Source: Agelaius tricolor (taxonomy: Eukaryota; Chordata; Aves; Passeriformes; Icteridae). Taken from it: DNA of 64,000 nucleotides. Positions within the stretch are counted from its first letter, which is position 1, and every line of letters starts with the position of its first letter. The stretch is from the NCBI GenBank assembly GCA_023055355.1, contig JALJCS010000009.1, positions 45,414,501 to 45,478,500 of the forward strand, read 5' to 3'. Positions 41,201 through 53,200 of the stretch are shown in pieces. The position numbers were made by a program, and so were the translations under genes. The notes under the pieces are model-generated. The model saw nothing but the letters and a program-made list of their open reading frames with translations. It was not told the DNA's origin and made no database searches.

Positions 41201-43578
41201 GTCCTTTTCAGTGGAAATCTACCTTAACATGAAGATAGCTAAATCTGATAGCCATGCCAAATCCTAAATACTCACAGAAAAAAGGGTTTATATTTCAAGC
41301 TCTGCACTGCAGGAGCTGTTCTTTCTAGACATCTTTAAGTATCTTGAATGACATAACTTGATGCAAGACTGAGCCTTTCACACATCTGCCTTAGCAACTC
41401 CAACCATGAATAACCATGAAACATTCAGTAAATTCCACTGAATGTGGTTAAATTAGACAGAAGTTTATTTAGCTGCCTTCATCCTTGATGATCCCAGAGC
41501 CATCAACAAGAAAATAAACAATGCGACTGAAATGAAGTAGTAGATGCTGTACATTTAACATGCACTTCTATGGCTCCTGGAAGAGTGAACTTAGGATAGG
41601 TTATTAACATGAGAATATTCCAATACTCCCCCCTTTCTTTAGAAAAAAAGCCACTGGTAACTGCTTTTGTGTCTGAAGGATATCTAACATTAGGTTACCT
41701 TCTAAAGAATAGTGAGTAAAATAATGTTGCATCTTCTAACACTTCTTCCCAATAATAAAACTGAGTTCTGGTGTCATCCTAGATGATTAGGGCAGGATGA
41801 TTCCTGTACCTGATTCTTCAGCACAGAAAAAAAAAAGAGTCTAGAAACTAAACCAGAAGCATAACAAAGAATTAAAACTTTAGATATTTAAATTTAATAC
41901 ACAGTTTGCAGTAAAAGTGGTCAACAAATTTTCTTCCAATAGAAATTTGTAACTTCAATACATACTTTTCAGAATCAATCTGGCTAGTTCTGTTGTAATA
42001 GTTAATGCAATTACAATAATAGGTTTTAAATGGGTTTATATTTCAAGTATGATTGTGCTGAATTGAATTATTCCCTACTTATCAGACAAATATTGGATGA
42101 ACATTCCTCATTTTCAACCCACACTTTTAAATTGATTTCCTTCCACTTCAGCACGATTAAATTTTTTAAATAAAGCAGGCAGATACTTCACACTCTCAAG
42201 TGCTGTCGCAAGTAGTAAATCTTCTCTAGAATGTAAAAATAACTGCAGTAAGTCCAACCTCTCTGTACTAATATGCAAATGCCACACATAGCCGAAGAAG
42301 TCTACAGAAAATCATCTGTTCTCAAGACCAGAATTTCACTTACACAGAACAATGCCATATATCTTTTTAGGCTTTCCAATTAGGGATATTTAATGGTTGA
42401 TGAAATGTTGTTAAGCATGTTCAAAGTGCTATGGAATAGAAGAGGTGCTATGGAAAAGAAAGTTTAAAAAGGGTATAAACCAAATAATGTGATTTTCTCC
42501 TCAAACAATATGCAATGACCAGTTTTAGGTTTTGATTCAAGCACAACTGGATGACTGGGGCTCAGAAATTACGTAAGAGTCTGGTGGACCCTTAGCAATG
42601 ACAACTAACAAGTAACATCAAGGAAAAAAAAAGTAACTTTTGATAAAGATGACCAAGGCCTTTGGCTCTGTACACGGAGGTTTTCCTTAGGGCTTTCTTC
42701 ATGGTTTGACAGAGGGACAGCATCAGAAACTGGGGAAGGGCACAAGCAACAAGAAACAACCTGTATGAATGCAACTGCATGCATTCTCTGGCAAATACTG
42801 CTGGAGAATCAGACCTTAATTGAAAAGAAAATCGACAGAATCATGTCTGGATCTGTTTTTAAATACTATGCATAAGCAATTTCAATAATAATTCTTGGAA
42901 ACAAATCAGAAATAAACAAGGTATATGTTTCCCATAATAAAATATACCTGTATGAGAAACCGAGAAAGGTCTGTAAATTATATCTTGTTTTACCATGCCC
43001 TGCCACGTTCCCAATGAAAACTAAAAACCCCTAAATCCAAGTCAATATATCTTCTTACTATATGCCAGAAACCAAAGCAAGAATCATTCCTAATTCTGTT
43101 TCTGAGTAGCACTGTTGTTCATTATCTTCACCTTGTTTTTCACAGTCAGCTGCTAGAGGTTACAGTTTTCCAATATGTTCATTTTTCTCTTACTGTGAAT
43201 GTTTATAGGGCCAGAGGAAAGAGTGGCTGCTCTGCTGCACTTTGAAAAGGAGCAGATGTGCTCCAGACCACAAAGATTAGTGGTCATAGGGACAGAGGAG
43301 AGGGAGAACTAAAGCTAAGACACCACAACCTCAGAGTTGAATACTGTTAAAACTTTTATTAGTTCCACATCCTCCAGAAACTCATTATCTGAAATAACAT
43401 TTGATATTTCAAAAGAGTCACAGGGAGCATAAAAATCTCGCTTACTTTCTGTCCTTTTACATTTTCATGAAAAGTCTAAGTGTGCTCAGTTTTAGTAATA
43501 CATTTTAAATTTTGGTTCTTTGAGGAAGATGTTCAATTCAGTATTGCCTGCCAATAATTGGGAAAAAAAATAGCCTTG

Positions 43579-43995
43579 ATTCATAGAATCCACAAATAAT
43601 TCAAGTTGAAAGGAATCTGTCAATCATCAATCCAGTATATCAGATACAATTTGCCCTTGATAAATTTATGAGGGTTGGACCAAGCAACTTCTTGTTCTCA
43701 TGTGCCTGGATGTGGTTTTCAGGGGGATTTCCTCCATGGTATTCATGGTGATTGAAGTGCTACTAACTGGCCTGGATGCACTTTGTCTCTCTTGAAGATG
43801 GGCGTGACATTTGCTCTTTCCAGTCACCAGTAACCTCCATGGAGCACTGTGACCTTTAAAGGTGCCAGCAGCTTCAGCAGGACCTTGGTCAGCTCCCCTG
43901 AGTGCCTCCAGTCTGGTCCCATGGGCCAGTCTCTAGAGAGTTTAAGTACTCCCTAACTCCATTTTCCAATACTTTGGATAACTCATTCCCACTGA
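43579..43995 (-). mobile_element. CR1-like LINE fragment, internally deleted
   Basis: Read on the minus strand it contains degenerate CR1 reverse-transcriptase sequence, with MGPD near 43920 and ANVTPIFKR near 43800 in a broken frame. Downstream is a CR1-like 3' tail whose reverse complement (attcatagaatc) is at 43579..43590. The middle and C-terminal part of the reverse transcriptase is missing, so this is an internally deleted, inactive copy. It is the one interspersed repeat here lying in the sense orientation of EPHA6. The right limit is approximate. Confidence 0.75.
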
Positions 43996-44873
43996 GGCTC
44001 AGGGACTTGGGAGGATAAAGAGTAGGTGGTGCCAGGTAAGACCAGTAAAATAAAAATCTGGCATTTTTTTCTTTCATCTTTATGTAATAATGATATTTTC
44101 ATTCCTTCACTTCCTATCCCATCTGACTTACACTGACACTCCCCAGGCACCTTGGATGCTTTATCACTGTTAAGTTTTCCCCCTAATTTCTAATTCACTA
44201 TGAATGGCAAAAAGCAATTCCCTTCTATTCTATATAGTGACTATTATTTGTTCCCTAACCAAACACTGCAAGACACAGACTAATATTAGCAATCAGCTCG
44301 TTCTTTTTCTTGGTAACTTTAGTTTTTCAAGCCAGTTTGGACTATAAATATTTTGGTCACATCCTGCCATCTGCACTGGCAACAGCAGCAACCCCTCCTC
44401 AGCTGTCTGCATGCTCTGAACCCTCTGGACACATGGCTTTGTAAGTTCTTGGAAGTATGTCACACATGCCAAGTTCGAGATTCTCTAAGGTAAATTTTAA
44501 TAATTTGCTTCACTACAAGCAAAAGAGAGGCCAGACAAATCCCTATATCCAGTCTGGTAATTTTCTACTCTGTACTTTCAGTGGAGAATGTGTGATTTTC
44601 TGTGGTTGAGTTTCTTTGTCTAATCTTACAGAAAATCATCAACATCCATCTGTTTATGCCCCACATTTAAGGGACTTTGCTGTTCACTGAATGTGAGCCA
44701 TCTTCTGTGGGATGAAAAGCAGAACATTTTTTATTACCCAATTTTTTAAATGCCCACAAAGTTTCATGCTGATTCAAGAGACTGTAACAACTTCATTCTT
44801 CACTTTGATTATTTGCAGCCATATTTTTGTGAGAGCAATTGTTGTCACTTCAGTTCTGTTCCTCTAAGTGAGA

Positions 44874-44891
44874 ATATATATATATATATAT
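44874..44891. repeat. (AT)9 microsatellite
   Basis: Nine uninterrupted AT units. Confidence 0.95.
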
Positions 44892-45800
44892 CACTCAATA
44901 CACTTCAGATTCATATAGATGGATTTGCAATTTCAATTTTTTTTCTTCTTCTTTAAAATTACTTATTTAGATTTATTTTCAGTGGTTTCACTTTTTGTAG
45001 CAAATTGTGCATTTAATTCCTATAAATTTCCAGTCCAATTATTGCCTCTGGTAAAGCAGAGGTAACATCTGCCACTCAAAGTCAGATTCACTGTCCTGAA
45101 AATACACACAGATTATCCCCTGCCCTTTATTTAAAGTGTAAATTTAAATTCAGATACAAAAATTCATATAATTACCTCTTAGAATCAGAAAAAAAGAAAC
45201 GTGAAGCAAAAATGTTGGTGATGAAAACTCCATAACAATTATAAATACTTTAACCCACATTTTGCGAAACAAATTGAAATTTTGTGTCTAATTTGTTAAC
45301 CTACCTAACAAACATTTTGCGTTTTATGAGATGAGATATGAGATGTTCTAAATAAAATATCAAAGTTAATAACACGTGAAAAACTTTGGTTCAGAAAATC
45401 AACCAAGTATAAAAACCAACTATGTATAAAAACCAAATATGAAGAAAGATAACCTATAATGATTTAAAATAGTTTCAATTATTCCATAAAGTGAGAAGTT
45501 ATCTGAATATAATACATTTTGTCTGTTAGTATCCTGTAAAGAAATTTCAGAGATTTAACATGGATCCATGGAAGCCTTTGCACAGAAGAGTATTTCATGT
45601 ACAGGCATCATGAATAAACTTCTTCCTTTCCCACTGATTCCTGGTGAGTTTGGATTTAATTTTGAACTAGTTTCAAAGCATGCCAGCAGTGGAAAACACA
45701 GTAAAAAATATGATTTAATCATGAAGTTATGTTCTTAGGAGCAATGAAAGCATTACTTTTATTTTTGCTTCCTGATAATGGGTGGGGAGTTGATTATAAG

Positions 45801-45842
45801 AAAGAAAACAAAAAACAAACAAACAAACAAAAAACCCCCAAA
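45801..45842. repeat. (CAAA)n A/C-rich simple repeat
   Basis: Contains aaacaaacaaacaaacaaaa followed by a C-run. Similar to tracts at 26511..26555 and, on the opposite strand, 20976..21061. Confidence 0.85.
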
Positions 45843-47393
45843 CAGCCTGTTCTTTTCTCCTGGAGAGGATGGCACTCTAACCCATGGCCAAACTGGAAAT
45901 CCCAGGAGCTGTCTGGAGCTTTCTGCCACATTTCTCCTTTATTTATGCCACCTGCTGCTGTCCTGTTATAGCACAGGCACAGCAGGAAGCACAAATGAAA
46001 GGAAGAGCCACAAACACATGCCTGGCTGGACTGTGTTTTCCCAGAGGAGCAGCAGGAAGTAAAAATGATAGGGATTATACTGCCACTTGCCCTGAGGCAA
46101 AATGTTAATAATGGAGGAAACAGCCTTATGCTTTCCTCTCCCCAAGGGGTAGAAAAAGGGATCTTTGATGTGGGGAAATTGAGCTTTTTCTGCCCCTAAA
46201 GGTGGCATATAAACACATATTACTGCATGAGGTAGTTAAAACAGCAACATGTAATACAAGAACTAGATTTTTGTCTCAGAAATGACGTGCTCATGCCTTG
46301 CAAGGTGGCATCAAATAATTTTTCAGCTAATCCGTAAGTGGGGGTTTTATTCCAGGACAACTTTTTTACTATAGCAGGTGATTTTTTTGCCTTGATATTT
46401 CAAAATTTTCACATTAGATAAGTGCTTAGAAAATAAATATCATGGTCTGTTGTCTATGATTTTTAATCCACATACATGTTTCTATGGAAGATAAGAAGAA
46501 AACTAATTTTTAGATGCCTAAAGATGATAAGCTTAAATCTAGACACTGAGAAAAAAAAAAAGAGATTTTAGGCAGTTTTGATAACTTTCACTATGGCATT
46601 TCTTCAGTTGTCATTCAACTTTCCACAAATGGCACTGAGCTTGTGATGATGAATTTCGAAGGAGGTACAAATAAGCACTGCGAGTTCTTTTTTTTGTGCT
46701 AAAACCAGAAAACATGCAGCAGCAAAGGCATGTTCCTGATATCATCCCAAATCAAACAAAATTCATTTCCCTATTTCACTACAGTAAATCTTTGTCAAAT
46801 ATTAATCTTGAAATACTAACACATAAGAAAATGAATTGGATATGACAGAGGAATTTCCTCACCATGAGAGATTTAGAATGACTGTAGAACACACTATGCT
46901 TTGCTGTCTCAAATAATCATTGCTGTCTCCAGCAGGTCTGTTGATAGGAAATATTTTAGCACCTTTACCACCACTTTCTGTACACAGCAGGCCCTTCTGA
47001 AAATACAGACATAAGAGAAGTCCCTAGGATCAATGCAGTTTATGGGAATTTTCAATTCCTCTGCACAGCTTTGGGCTGTGGCAACTTGTTTCCTCATACT
47101 AAAATTATACTTCCAGTTTAAGAACATATGTACATAATTCCCTATCACTTTTAAATAGAATTATGAATGGTCATTGCTGAGAAGTAAGTTCCTTGACTAT
47201 ATTAATCCCAGTGAGAAATGCTACTGACTTGTGTCCAGCACAGGTTAAAGTTGATTGAAGTACAAAGGGTTCATTTTCCCTACCAAGGAATCACAGGGAA
47301 TCTAAAACAACTCCACCAAATTACAGTAAAACATCCTATCTAAATTCCTTAGCAAGATTCAAACTTACTGAGGGAAAAAGAAGAAAAAAAAAC

Positions 47394-47477
47394 CAAACAA
47401 GAAACCCAGAATACCTTCCCTTTATTTATGTTTGTTTTTCAATCTGTTTGTTTTCCCAAGAAAGCGATAAGAACTGT
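47394..47477 (+). repeat. Direct duplication copy A (84 bp)
   Basis: The 84-bp segment runs from caaacaagaaacccagaata to aagaactgt. It recurs in direct orientation at 50200..50283 with six substitutions and no gaps by my alignment, about 93% identity. It could be part of an unrecognised dispersed repeat. Confidence 0.9.
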
Positions 47478-47769
47478 TCATTAAATTGAATCCAGGCTTG
47501 CCAAGAGTAAGTCTTGACACCTGACTTGACACCTGAGGATGCTACAGAAGCTTAAATTCTGTTCTCAGAGAATGAGGAAACAGGCTGGAGAACTGGCAGT
47601 GACCCACATAGAGAATTGGTAATTTTGCACATGTTTTCCAATCGTGCTAATTACTTCAGTCCTTATAAAGGATTAGAAAAACAAAGCAAGTCATGGACAA
47701 AATATCTGCTCTGCTTAGTCTACAGCAATTAAGCTAATCTAGTCAAATAATAATGTAGAAAAATAGAAC

Positions 47770-47799
47770 ATATATACACACACACACACACATATATAT
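47770..47799. repeat. TA-CA-TA compound microsatellite
   Basis: A pure (CA)n core of about eight to nine units flanked on both sides by TA repeats. Confidence 0.95.
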
Positions 47800-48254
47800 T
47801 TGTATAAATGTATAAAGAAAATCTCTAAAATACAACATACTGCCCTTGCACCAAAACCACCAATGTTTTCTACTAACTAGAAAGGCTCATCTGCTGGTTC
47901 AGACACAGACATCTAAAGTCAGGTATGATGAATCTCACCCTGCTAGATTAGAAAGAAGAACTGGTCACTCAATTCACCCCCCTGATAAATGACTACTCCA
48001 GGATCAGAAATATACAGCACTCAGGAGCCAAATAATTACTGGCTATAGGCTCATGGCTATTGTTTAAGGGCCAGAATAATTTACTGCGGTGTCTGCACAT
48101 GCCTCTGATCCTAATAGTGAAAAAACCCCAAAAATCCATTTTCCCTGATAGTAGCATTTTTTCAAATTGCATTCTAATACAGGTAGAGCCCACAGTGCCC
48201 TCTGCCTCCTACATTCCACACAGCTGGCTCTGCCCTGGGCTGCCACACCACTGA

Positions 48255-48418
48255 GCCCTCATCCAAAAACTGCCACTCCTGGGCATCTCTGGAGGTGCTC
48301 AAGGACCAGCTGGGTGGAGCTCTGAGCAACCTGTTCTGGTAAAAGGTGTCTCTGCCCATGGGAACAGGATAATCTTTATGGTCCACTCCAACCCAAACTG
48401 TCCTACAATTCTGTCATC
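48255..48418 (+). mobile_element. CR1 LINE 3' UTR fragment
   Basis: It contains the CR1 3' UTR phrases ctctggaggtgctcaaggac, gagctctgagcaacctgttc and ggtgtctctgcccatgggaa. The tail is ccaacccaaactgtcctacaattctgtcat, a decayed form of the terminal ATTCTATGAT repeat. No coding part is present. Antisense to EPHA6. The left limit is approximate. Confidence 0.88.
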
Positions 48419-49147
48419 TCAGTAATCACACCTGTAGAGATGGTTGAAAATTTGCAGCTGCCGAAATAAAGATCTCACTTTACTCTTTTGCCTTTCCCTG
48501 AAAAGAGGAAGTGCTAGCAGAAAATCTTTCAGCAGCCAAACTTCTTTGCTCATCCTTGAAAATCCACTTAAGTAAATAGATGTTCTTTGATGCTCAGTGC
48601 TATCCATTACTGAGCTGCAGCACCATAAAGCTGAGGATTCTACTACATTCATCAGGAAATTTCAATTCTGAAGTGTATATTTTTTTCTTATTCCCATGGG
48701 GAGGGAAAAAAAAAACCCTGGCAGAACCACTTCTTTCATTTATCCTCCTGTACAAGTCAGAAGAGGAACTGATGATAAAATGTATTTTAGAACATCAGAA
48801 AATGTAGTTTGAAAAGCATTTTTCAGATCTATAGCTCATAATGAAGTGTGCAAAATGATGATAAGGATGAACTACCCTGAATAAGTACTAATTTCATTTC
48901 TCCTTATCTGTCTCTTTTCCATGTCATGGCATCAATTTCAGGTTATGATTACCTAGATAAAACCCTGCCCTTAACACCCTTCAGCATTTTGTGTGTGTTT
49001 GTGCATGTGCAAAGCAATTACAGAGAAGATTATTTGTTTCCTTCTGAGTACAATCTCCACGCCCAAGGCTCTGAACTAATGAATGAGAAAAAAAGTTCAC
49101 AAAATGAAAAATTTTAAGAACTTATGTTGCTGACTTAATTTATGATG

Positions 49148-49180
49148 GGAAAAAAAAAAAAAGAAAAGAAAAAATGGGGA
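49148..49180. repeat. Poly-purine A/G tract
   Basis: A13 followed by gaaaagaaaaaatgggga. All purine on the plus strand apart from one T. Confidence 0.85.
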
Positions 49181-50199
49181 AAGTAGAGAAGAAACAGGAG
49201 GAGTTAAGCATGTGTTGTAAGACATCCTTGACAAAGAATTCTGGTTCTTCCCAGACAGAAATAGACAGAGAAAGGATTGCTCACTTTGTTGAGAAACCAA
49301 ATAATTGCTAAAACACTGGAAAGCAGAAAAGGGGAGGGAGGGAGAGAGAAAGCTTGAAAACACAAGCTGTTGTTAGGTTGTTTTTTTTTCTTGCCAAGTA
49401 ATTCTAATGGCACAAGCAAAGTGCTACAAAATTCTGGATTTTCTGGAAGAAAAAAGTGTTGTACATGGATGTAGAATAATCCTACTCAGGGCATTTGCAG
49501 CCACTCCAAATGCCTGCAGATAGGGTTGCAAGGTGGGTGCTGCCAAAGAGGGAGAGTCCTTGCGTTTCTTTCCTCTCTCAACCTGGCCACTGGGAGCAGC
49601 CTCCTTCCTTGTGTGAGCTGGATCAGCCTGAAGAGTTAAGAGAAAGCTCTGGGGTTTGACAGGTTCATTTTGTGTCAGCCAATGGCAGGGCTGATCTTTT
49701 TTGCTGTGTGGTTGCCAAATTACCACTGTGGGTGGCTGTGAAGCTGGGCCAGGAGCATGTGGCTGATGACACAGGCCATGGCTTTAGGCAGACGCACAGC
49801 TGGACTGGAATAAGGGCACTGTGAAGTGCAATTTGAATTTTTCTGACCTACACAGTTCCTGTGCATGAGTCACCACAGGTATCGTCCCCAGGGAAAGCAT
49901 CAACACAAGCCAGGCCAGGGGTTCAACCCCAAAGCTGGATCCTCCTTGTACTGACTGCACCTGGCTACAGCTGTGCCAAATATGTGAAATATGAGCAAGG
50001 GGTCAGAAAATCCCATCCAGGATATTTTTGGAACTGGGTGGACTCAGATCCAATGTGTAGCTGAAGTAGAGAGGGCACAGTTAGGGCTCAAAGAGCAAAG
50101 ATAAAAAACAAATCAGAAAAGCGGAGGAGAATGTGGCTGAATAACAATTTGCCCATGGCTGGGATCCAGTGGAAAAGCAATGCAGAAACAGGGCAGAAA

Positions 50200-50283
50200 C
50201 AAACAAGAAACCCAGAATACCTTTCCTTTATTTGCATTTGTTTTTCAATCTGTTTGTTTTCCAAAGAAAGCAATAAGAACTGT
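50200..50283 (+). repeat. Direct duplication copy B (84 bp)
   Basis: Second copy of 47394..47477, about 2.8 kb downstream, same orientation and length. The differences cluster around tttatg/tttgca in the middle. Homology appears to stop sharply at both ends. Confidence 0.9.
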
Positions 50284-53200
50284 GTAAGGAAGGGAACTCT
50301 GATGGGGACAGAGGGGGAGAACTGCTGGAGTGTGCAAAGAGGGATCTGAACCCAACCAACCCAACCCGAGATGGGCACTGGGAGCTCCTGCATGGAGACA
50401 GGGTTTGGGAATGCAGAGAGCCAAGGTCTCAGTTGGAAGGGCAGGATGGTGGCAGGTGCCAAAGAGATCCAGTCAGCAGAGAAGGTGGGAAGAGAATAAG
50501 GAATACTACCCACATGTGCACCTCCTTATCCACAACCATTAGGATGCCACTCAGAAATCCAAACCCTCCTATTTTAGTTCCAGCAAACTGATGGAAACCC
50601 CTGAGCTGCTTATTTTCATTTCAGCAGAATATCCAAGAGATCCAAGCATTCCCCACTGCTCTCTCTTACTCCCAGAGGAGGTGGAGAGAGGACAGAGCAG
50701 AGCTGAGACAGAGGGGACAGCGGGTCTTGGTGACATCAGTGACCTGAACAGCCAGATGGGCATTTTGCTTTCCTGAATTTGCTTTCCACTAGAATCAGCT
50801 TCCTCCAAGGTATTGGAAATTATATGGAAATAAGTGAGGAATAAACTTAAAATAGCAACGGCACTATGATCTGGTGAAATGTGACTTAATAAGCTCAAAA
50901 AACCAGTTCTTTATTCTGCTTGTATTTTTGACTGACTATTAGTGGCAGTGTAATCTGTCAAAGTTTGCCTTCTATATGTCTGTAAGTTTAGATAATGAGC
51001 CTCAGAGGGTCTTTTTGCTTGATATAAATTAAACTCCGATTAACTAGACATCTTTATTATTAAATATAGAAGTTTTCTCCCATATACTGATATAAATTTA
51101 AATTCAATAATAAATATGCTTAATGAATTATTAATAGGAACCAGCATTGTGATAAAAAATGCACAAACTTGAAGATTACAGATTCAGTAAGCAGAAAAAA
51201 AATCAATTCTTTACATAAAATATAACCAGATTTTCTCTTATTCTGAGATGAAATCAAATGCCACAGCCAGTCAGAAAAAAAAATTACTTGTAACAAGTTA
51301 TGCTCATCAATAGGAAAGCCAATGGAAGGTTTCTCACTGATTTTACACACTCTCTGAAATTTCATTAAGCAAACTGTGACTGCCAAAGTAATAAACCTAA
51401 GTATCCAGAACACTTTGTACATATAACATTTCTAGTTATACAAACCTAACAACACATCCAAGGGGTTTATTGGTCTCCTCTGTACATATTAAAGGGGAAA
51501 ATTTGCTGTACCCCATACACTCACTCCCCATGAAACTGTAAATGAGAATTGCAATTATCCAGCAATGCAATGTGCAAAACCATCCTCATTTCAAATGCAT
51601 TGAGCACAAATTCACATCAACACATTCCCAAACATGGTCAGAAAGGAATAGGAAAAGATCCCCAGGCTGTTTGAACCATTTAAATCCAGCAATATCTTCA
51701 GACACCTGAAGAATCCAGTGAGCCATAGGGATATTCTGCTCTACAGGGAACTCTGTCCCCTTGAGCTGTGTCTGGCACAGCCCATGGAGCAGCAGGAATT
51801 TCCACAGTCAGAGTGTGCAGTGAATGTAAGACCTTCCTCCAGCTATGAAACTTTTCCAAAATTAGTGCACTGGGGCTGTAAGCACCAGGTTTACAACACA
51901 GGACTGACCTCAAGCCTGTTGAAGGCAAAGGGAGCCCTTCCATTGATTTTCTATTAGCTTTGGCTTAGTCCCCTAAGCTGGCTCATTGGCTACACAAGCC
52001 AGACAAAAGAAGCAGGGAACATGAAAATGTGTTAGATGTACACTTCAAACAGCAGTTTTTGGGTTGAGTATACGTTTTGGATATAACAGAATGCTTAAGA
52101 CAGACATCTTAATTTTTTTAGAAAACAATTTTCTCACTTTTACTCATTTGAAAGATCAGTTGTGATGACACTTTAGCTGTAACAAGCCCTGTACCTGCTT
52201 TGTTGTTTGCAGGAGTTAATGTTGTAAAAGCTGAAGAAAACCAAGCAATAGAAAAGTATATTTACAATTGGCTTTTCCCCCCTCCCTGTTGCAAATCCAT
52301 GGGGCTGAGACTTTTTTTAAAGTTCATGCTGGTATAGGCTCTGTGTTGATACTTTGGTATGGCTGCAAATTTTGCCATCATACCCCATGGTTTACAAAAA
52401 TTCAGAGAAGCCTGGTGATATTAAAAATGCATTCAGAAGAGATTTTCTGAAGACTTCTTTTCCTCTGATTTGAGTCTTGATTAAAAATGATCAGGTTCAT
52501 GGCATGTTTATTTCTGCTCATTTGTTAAACAGACAAAGCCTTATTGGTGTCTGTGTATTCTTAAAGGATGTTATCAGGAAAAAAAATTTTCTGTGACCTG
52601 TCTCTCGCTACAAAATCTTCTGGCCAATATGTCCAGCCCTGAGCTCCAGGGCAACTGGCCTCAGTCTCCTTTCTGCAGGTGGCTTCAGCCAAATGACCTT
52701 GTCCTCTCAACTACAACATCTCCAAAGTGTTTCATAATCATCTTGTAATTATCTCAATAATGGGATTTGCTCCTTGTTACAGATACATGTTTTTTTGTAA
52801 ATAATCAGCCCAGGAGTGAGCCTGCACAGTCCTGATCTTTTCAGCTGCTCAGAGGTAAACACACAGATGGGAAGAAAGAACAGGCTTCTGTAATAATTAG
52901 CCTTGAAAATTCTGAGCAGGGAAAATGCACCAGCAGCATGTACTGAAAATATGAGCCTACAGGTTTCAGAGAAAGTTCAGCTCCTCCTGAAAATTTTGTC
53001 AAGCATCAATCTGCACCTCTGAAAATCTGGCTACTCAAGAACTGCTTCCTGAAGATTTTTGGAAAGATATATATATATGCACATCAAAACAACTTCAAAA
53101 AATAGACTGGCGTGCTTTTGGCAATTTTATTCTGATGCCAGTTTCTACACCCAAGAAACTGTATAAATCCATATGCCAGCTGCTTGCTTCGTACAGATTT

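Noticed and set aside
47513..47536. 12-bp tandem repeat cttgacacctga x2
   Set aside because: Too short to mean more than slippage.
49915..49936. tRNA B-box-like ggggttcaacccc
   Set aside because: The loop is not a proper T-loop and no acceptor or anticodon arms flank it.
50088..50513. 141-codon minus-strand open frame, the longest after exon 5
   Set aside because: Low-complexity hydrophobic translation with no family match; it also overlaps the 84-bp duplicated segment.
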